DNA of 64,000 nucleotides from NCEH01 sp043195125 (GTDB lineage Bacteria > Pseudomonadota > Alphaproteobacteria > Rhizobiales > Xanthobacteraceae): assembly GCF_043195125.1 (NCBI RefSeq), contig NZ_JBAFWR010000004.1; one strand, 5' to 3'. Both the position numbers and the translations under genes were made by a program. Below are positions 60,011-64,000 of the stretch, piece after piece. The notes below the pieces were generated by a model that worked only from the letters and a program-made list of their open reading frames with translations, was not told the origin of the DNA and did not search any database. Every line of letters begins with the position of its first letter. Position 1 is the stretch's first letter.

Positions 60011-61218
60011 ATCTGGCCCCCCAGATGTTCCGCCACGGTGAAGATGTCCTTGTCGCCGCGGCCCGACAGATTGACGATCATGATATGATCTTTCGGCTTG
60101 GTGGGCGCGATTTCCACCACCTTGGCGATGGCGTGCGCACATTCCAGCGCCGGAATGATGCCTTCCTGCTTCGACAGCAGCATGAATCCTTCAAGCGCCT
60201 CGACATCGGTGCAGGGAATATATTTCACCCGGCCGATATCATGCAGCCAGGAATGCTCGGGGCCAATTCCGGGATAATCCAGGCCAGCCGAGATGGAGTG
60301 GGCATCCTTGATCTGCCCGTCGTCGTCCATCAGCAGATAGGTGCGGTTGCCGTGCAGAACGCCCGGCCGGCCGCCGATGATGGCGGCCGCATGCTGGCCG
60401 CTGGAAATCCCATGGCCCGCCGCCTCGACGCCATAGATCTCCACATCGGGATCATCGAGAAACGCGTGGAACAGCCCGATGGCATTGGAGCCGCCGCCGA
60501 CCGCCGCGATCAGGGAATCGGGCAGGCGGCCTTCCATCTCCTGGATCTGGGCGCGCGCCTCGGTGCCGATGATCGACTGAAAGTCCCGCACCATGGCCGG
60601 ATAGGGATGCGGGCCGGCAACTGTGCCGATGCAATAGAAGGTGTCGTGCACATTGGTGACCCAATCGCGCAGCGCCTCGTTCATGGCATCCTTCAGCGTG
60701 CGCGTGCCGGACTGCACCGGCACCACGGTCGCGCCCAGCATGTTCATGCGGAACACGTTCGGCTTCTGCCGCTCCACGTCCACCGCGCCCATATAGACCA
60801 CGCACTCCAGGCCGAAGCGGGCGCACAGGGTTGCGGTGGCGACCCCGTGCTGGCCGGCGCCGGTCTCCGCGATGATGCGCTTCTTGCCCATGCGGCGCGC
60901 GAGCAGGATCTGCCCGAGCACATTGTTCACCTTGTGAGAGCCGGTGTGGTTCAGCTCCTCGCGCTTGAGATAGATCTTCGCGCCGCCGAGATGCGCGGTG
61001 AGGCGCTCGGCGAAATACAGCGGCGAGGGACGGCCCACATAATGGGTGAGATAGCCGTCCATCTCGGTCTTGAAGGCGGGATCGACCTTGGCGGCCTCGT
61101 AGGCGGCCTGCAGCTCCAGCACCGCGGGCATGAGGGTCTCGGCGACGAAGCGGCCACCGTGGATGCCGAAATGACCGCGCTCGTCCGGGCCGGTGCGATA
61201 GGAATTCAACGCAGTCAC
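60007..61218 (-). CDS. trpB: Tryptophan synthase beta subunit
   Basis: PLP enzyme of 403 aa that joins indole and serine to tryptophan. The cofactor lysine lies in LKREELNHTGSHKVNNVLGQ, followed by KRIIAETGAGQHGVATAT; the phosphate-binding loop is VGGGSNAIGLFHAFLDD. GRFVAETLMPAVLELQAAYE is the TrpB start. It overlaps trpF upstream by 4 bases and the small secreted protein gene downstream by 4 bases. Confidence 0.98.
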   Translation of the reverse strand: MTALNSYRTGPDERGHFGIHGGRFVAETLMPAVLELQAAYEAAKVDPAFKTEMDGYLTHYVGRPSPLYFAERLTAHLGGAKIYLKREELNHTGSHKVNNVLGQILLARRMGKKRIIAETGAGQHGVATATLCARFGLECVVYMGAVDVERQKPNVFRMNMLGATVVPVQSGTRTLKDAMNEALRDWVTNVHDTFYCIGTVAGPHPYPAMVRDFQSIIGTEARAQIQEMEGRLPDSLIAAVGGGSNAIGLFHAFLDDPDVEIYGVEAAGHGISSGQHAAAIIGGRPGVLHGNRTYLLMDDDGQIKDAHSISAGLDYPGIGPEHSWLHDIGRVKYIPCTDVEALEGFMLLSKQEGIIPALECAHAIAKVVEIAPTKPKDHIMIVNLSGRGDKDIFTVAEHLGGQI

Positions 61219-61919
61219 TTGGCTTGACTTTCCACCCTGGAGGCAAGAGACGCCGCGCGCGCGGCGCGGACGAAGGCAAAGATCTTTTCCGCCGATTTGA
61301 CGCCGGGCGAAGTTTCGACACCGGAGGAGACATCGACGCCGTCGACCCGAACACGGGCAAGCGCCTGCGCCACATTGTCCGGATCCAGACCACCCGAAAG
61401 CATGATCGGGCGACCGGGGTCAAGGCCGTCGAGCACAGACCAGTCGAACACCCGTCCGTTGCCGCCCGGCAAAAGATCGTCTGGAGCGGGCTTGGCATCG
61501 AACAACAGGCGGTCGGCAACGGCCGCATAGGCCGGCACGATATCGAGATCGATGGCGCGGGCGATGCTGAGCGCCTTCATCACCGGCAGGCCAAAGCGCG
61601 CGCGGATCGCAGCGACCCGCTCCGCGCTCTCGCGGCCGTGCAATTGCAGAATATCCGGCTTCACCGCTTCCAGGATGTCGCCGAGCAGCGCGTCGTCCGG
61701 ATCCACCAGCAGCGCCACCTTGAGGGCACGGCCATTCACCTGGGCGGACAGCGCGGCGGCATCGGACAGGTGGAGATGGCGCGGGCTTTTGGGAAAATGC
61801 ACGAAGCCGACGAGGTCGGCGCCGGCCTCCAGCGTTGCATCGAGCGCGGCGGTGCTGTTGACACCGCAGATTTTCACTTCGATGCCCGGCTTGGAACCAC
61901 CCGTAACCAACGCGCCCAT
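61215..61919 (-). CDS. trpF: Phosphoribosylanthranilate isomerase
   Basis: TIM-barrel enzyme of 234 aa in tryptophan synthesis. EVKICGVNSTAALDATLEAGADLVGFVHFPKSPRH shows the catalytic Cys and the family opening; DILQLHGRESAERVAAI follows; MLSGGLDPDNVAQAL and GVDVSSGVETSPGVKSAEKI give the catalytic Asp and phosphate site. I chose ATG 61919, with GGTGG just upstream, as the frame beyond is unrelated. It starts 52 bases after the NDUFA9-like gene and overlaps trpB by 4. Confidence 0.96.
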   Translation of the reverse strand: MGALVTGGSKPGIEVKICGVNSTAALDATLEAGADLVGFVHFPKSPRHLHLSDAAALSAQVNGRALKVALLVDPDDALLGDILEAVKPDILQLHGRESAERVAAIRARFGLPVMKALSIARAIDLDIVPAYAAVADRLLFDAKPAPDDLLPGGNGRVFDWSVLDGLDPGRPIMLSGGLDPDNVAQALARVRVDGVDVSSGVETSPGVKSAEKIFAFVRAARAASLASRVESQAK

Positions 61920-61971
61920 TTCACCACCGCCGGGTGCGCCGCGCCGCACCCTGTCTCGTTTCGGATCCGCC

Positions 61972-62964
61972 TCAGGTCTCGATGCGGGTGAACTGCCCCG
62001 CCTTGCGGAATCGCCAAAGATAGCTCGGCAGCACGCTCGCCATGGCAGCGGGCAGGATACCGAGGTCCTGGATGGTGCGATGTTCCGCGACCGCGGCATC
62101 GGACACCACATTGTCGAAATGCAGCATCGCCACCTGATCGCGCGTCAGCAGCGCACTGCCGCCCGGCACCCAGCCGAGCACGCGGGCCATCAGGTCCGCC
62201 ACGCCGAACGGCAGGTCCATCAAAATGCGATGGCTGCCGATTTCCCGCAGCAGCAATTCCATGAGCTCACGGAAGGTGCGCACTTCCGGTCCGCCCAGTT
62301 CATAAGTGGTGGCGGCCTTTGCCTTGCCGTCCACCGCCCGCTCGACGGCGGCGGCGACGTCGGCGACGAACACCGGCTGGAAGCGCGTCTTACCGCCGCC
62401 GATCAACGGCAAGGCGAATGCGAAGCGGGTCATCGCCGCAAAACGATTGAAGAAATCGTCTTCCGGGCCGAACACCAGCGAGGGGCGCAGGATGATGCTG
62501 TCCGGGACGGCGGCGCGCACCGCCTCCTCCCCGAGCCCCTTGGTGCGGGCGTAAGCCGCGGACGCGGCCGAATCGGCGCCGATGGCCGACACATGCACCA
62601 CACGCGCCCCCACTTCGGCCGCGGCGGTGGCAATGGCGCGGGCGCCATAGACGTGCACGGCGTCAAAGCTCTGGCGGCCGCGCGGCGCAAGAACGCCGAC
62701 AAGGTTCACCACGACGTCCGACCCCTGCACCGCCCGGCGCACCGAATCGGCGAAGCGCACATTGGCCTGCACCAGCTGGACTTGGCCTACATAGCCATAA
62801 GGCAGCAGGAAATTCGCAAGATCAGGCCGCCGCACGGCGACGCGGATGCGATAGCCGCGGCGGGCAAGGGCGCGCACCACATAACGGCCGAGAAAGCCGG
62901 AACCGCCGAACACCGTCACCAAGCTGTCCGTCACGGGCCGTTCGGCCACCGTCACTTCGCTCAT
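61972..62964 (-). CDS. NAD(P)-binding epimerase-fold protein, NDUFA9-like
   Basis: Extended short-chain dehydrogenase-like protein of 330 aa. SLVTVFGGSGFLGRYVVRALARRGYRIRVAVRRPD is the Rossmann nucleotide site. VVHVSAIGADSAASAAYARTKGLGEEAV keeps the YxxxK pattern, and ILRPSLVFGPEDDFFNRFA follows. The set matches the complex I NDUFA9 family, in which bacterial members help assemble or stabilise NADH dehydrogenase or act as epimerases; role uncertain. It lies upstream of trpF and may share its transcript. Confidence 0.9.
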   Translation of the reverse strand: MSEVTVAERPVTDSLVTVFGGSGFLGRYVVRALARRGYRIRVAVRRPDLANFLLPYGYVGQVQLVQANVRFADSVRRAVQGSDVVVNLVGVLAPRGRQSFDAVHVYGARAIATAAAEVGARVVHVSAIGADSAASAAYARTKGLGEEAVRAAVPDSIILRPSLVFGPEDDFFNRFAAMTRFAFALPLIGGGKTRFQPVFVADVAAAVERAVDGKAKAATTYELGGPEVRTFRELMELLLREIGSHRILMDLPFGVADLMARVLGWVPGGSALLTRDQVAMLHFDNVVSDAAVAEHRTIQDLGILPAAMASVLPSYLWRFRKAGQFTRIET

Positions 62965-63140
62965 GCCTATTCCTCCGGCTCGCGCGCACGTCGCGACCTG
63001 CTCTATAGGTTTGTGCGTGACATACGCGATTGGGCGGGGCGTCGTCCAGTTGCCTCGGCGTCGCGGGAGAGATCCTCCACCCTCCGGCGCGGATCGCCCT
63101 TTCAGGCTTTCCGCGCGGAAGGATCACGACGCCGCGCGCA

Positions 63141-63530
63141 TCAGGCGGTGGCCTTCGGCCCCTTTGCCGCAGCGGCGAGCGCAGAGACCTTGGCCTCGAG
63201 ATCCTTGATCTTCTGGGTGAAGGCCTGCGGATCGAGCGCGGACCGCTGAAGGTCGACCGCCCAGGTGGGATTCTGCAGTGTGAAGGTGGTGAAGGCCGAG
63301 GCCGCGCCGGTCTTGCTCAGGATATGGTCCGCAACGCGCGCCGGAATCGCTTCCTCAATGAAGAAGTCCAGGCCCGGATGAACCTTGGTGAAAGCGACGA
63401 ACGCCTCGGAGAGTGCGGTGTATTGATCGTCCTTCAGCAGGGCGTTTAGTGTCACCAGGAAATCCGACACGGCGGTCTCCGGGGGGTGCTTGCGCGGGGG
63501 GATGTTGGCAGCGGCACTGGTTGCGACCAT
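63141..63530 (-). CDS. Hypothetical protein with C-terminal coiled coil
   Basis: Protein of 129 aa, MVATSAAANIPPRKHPPETA... The middle is helical (VSDFLVTLNALLKDDQYTAL) and the end, QAFTQKIKDLEAKVSALAAAA, has a heptad-like pattern. I do not recognise a family. ATG 63530 is preceded by GGAGGA, a strong Shine-Dalgarno; upstream frame extension to 63581 lacks one. It is divergent from rpsT. Confidence 0.7.
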   Translation of the reverse strand: MVATSAAANIPPRKHPPETAVSDFLVTLNALLKDDQYTALSEAFVAFTKVHPGLDFFIEEAIPARVADHILSKTGAASAFTTFTLQNPTWAVDLQRSALDPQAFTQKIKDLEAKVSALAAAAKGPKATA

Positions 63531-63879
63531 GGTGAGTCCTCCGAATACGGCTTCGTTCAACGGCGCGGGCCAGTGCGGCACCGCTCAGGCCTCGCGCCTG
63601 CGGCTGTATTTTGTAGACCAGGCCTGCGGACGCAAGCCTCACGCCCGCAATAAGCGGAAAGATCCGACAGCACCGATTTTAAAGGGACGAAATGGATCAA
63701 ATCGCCTGCGCTTTTGCGGGGGGCGGTGCTTCTGGAGTTGACTGCGGGCCATCCTGCTCCTATAAGCGCCGACACTTCGCTGGCGACCGAGGTTGCCGGC
63801 GTGTTCAGCCATTCAGACGCAGCGCGAACAGGCCTCATTGGCTTCAGTTTGCGTGCGATAACGTGATAGAGGACGGCCG
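63531..63879. other. Control region between hypothetical gene and rpsT
   Basis: About 350 bases without a gene. It contains the strong rpsT promoter (63738-63766). The rest is moderately AT-rich near 63640-63710 and shows no terminator. mutM or enoyl-CoA hydratase genes, often found here in relatives, are absent. Confidence 0.5.
63738..63766 (+). promoter_or_regulatory. Sigma-70 promoter of rpsT
   Basis: TTGACT (63738-63743), exactly 17 bases, then TATAAG (63761-63766). This is close to the housekeeping consensus and lies about 115 bases before the rpsT ATG, leaving an approximately 107-base leader. Confidence 0.75.
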
Positions 63880-64000
63880 ATGGCCAATACGCCCTCCGCC
63901 AAAAAGGCGGCGCGGAAGATCGAGCGTCGCACTGAGGTCAATCGGAACCGCCGTTCGCGCGTCCGCACCTTTTTGCGCAAGCTGGAAGATGCCCTCGCCA
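63880..64000 (+). CDS. rpsT: 30S ribosomal protein S20, N-terminal part
   Basis: The first 40 codons are visible and the gene runs off the right end. MANTPSAKKAARKIERRTEV, then NRNRRSRVRTFLRKLEDALA, is the standard lysine/arginine-rich start of S20, which binds 16S rRNA. GAGGAC precedes the ATG by 5-9 bases. In alphaproteobacteria rpsT usually lies directly upstream of dnaA. Confidence 0.95.
   Translation, partial: MANTPSAKKAARKIERRTEVNRNRRSRVRTFLRKLEDALA

Overview
The window looks like chromosomal DNA from a GC-rich alphaproteobacterium of the order Hyphomicrobiales. A member of the Xanthobacter/Ancylobacter/Azorhizobium group is my best guess, inferred from gene content: carotenoid cluster, matRAB plus malonate TRAP operon, trpFBA-accD-folC, and rpsT at the right edge. 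In alphaproteobacteria rpsT usually sits just before dnaA. Together with a perfect ParB-binding parS site at 50.55 kb, this places the window beside the chromosomal origin, with oriC/dnaA expected just past base 64000.

Layout: 0-0.2 kb, tail of an ABC-2 permease. 0.4-6.7 kb, carotenoid genes crtZ-crtW (+) facing crtY-crtI-crtB-crtX (-), enough to turn phytoene precursor into hydroxylated, ketolated and glycosylated carotenoids (no crtE here). 6.9-11.8 kb, a patchy accessory stretch: VOC protein, tiny membrane protein, AraC regulator, two gene fragments (DUF302 and TetR) meeting at a junction near 9.35 kb, a secreted alpha/beta hydrolase and an intact DUF302 protein. 11.8-24.0 kb, a catabolic block. 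Its left arm (-) has livH, a fused livM-livG, livF and two 3'-truncated genes (hydrolase, BKACE). Its right arm (+) has a tautomerase, a NemR-like TetR regulator, SnoaL-like protein, periplasmic binding protein, full-length BKACE, alpha/beta hydrolase, acyl-CoA synthetase and flavin reductase. Two near-identical inverted GACCGGTC sites flank the tautomerase gene and suggest regulation by the TetR protein. A tRNA-Arg(CCG) gene borders the block.

24.5-28.2 kb: small secreted protein plus GMC oxidoreductase (-), divergent from a Mur/Fur-box-controlled Nramp transporter. 28.2-35.2 kb: malonate use (matR, matA, matB, matPQM) with a palindromic operator over the promoter. 35.2-42.3 kb: a three-gene cluster of transglutaminase-like, circularly permuted ATP-grasp/alpha-E and DUF2126 amidoligase-like proteins, a conserved set of unknown chemistry. 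42.4-47.0 kb: RND efflux pump and its adaptor.

47.4-64.0 kb is housekeeping: secA, terminator, parS, L,D-transpeptidase, accA, folC, accD, then an inserted DUF3311/sodium-solute symporter pair and an Ntn amide hydrolase, then trpA, a small secreted protein, trpB, trpF, an NDUFA9-like protein, a hypothetical protein and rpsT. The best candidates for undescribed biology are the BKACE catabolic block with its operator pair, the ATP-grasp/amidoligase/transglutaminase cluster, and the secreted protein translationally coupled inside the trp operon.
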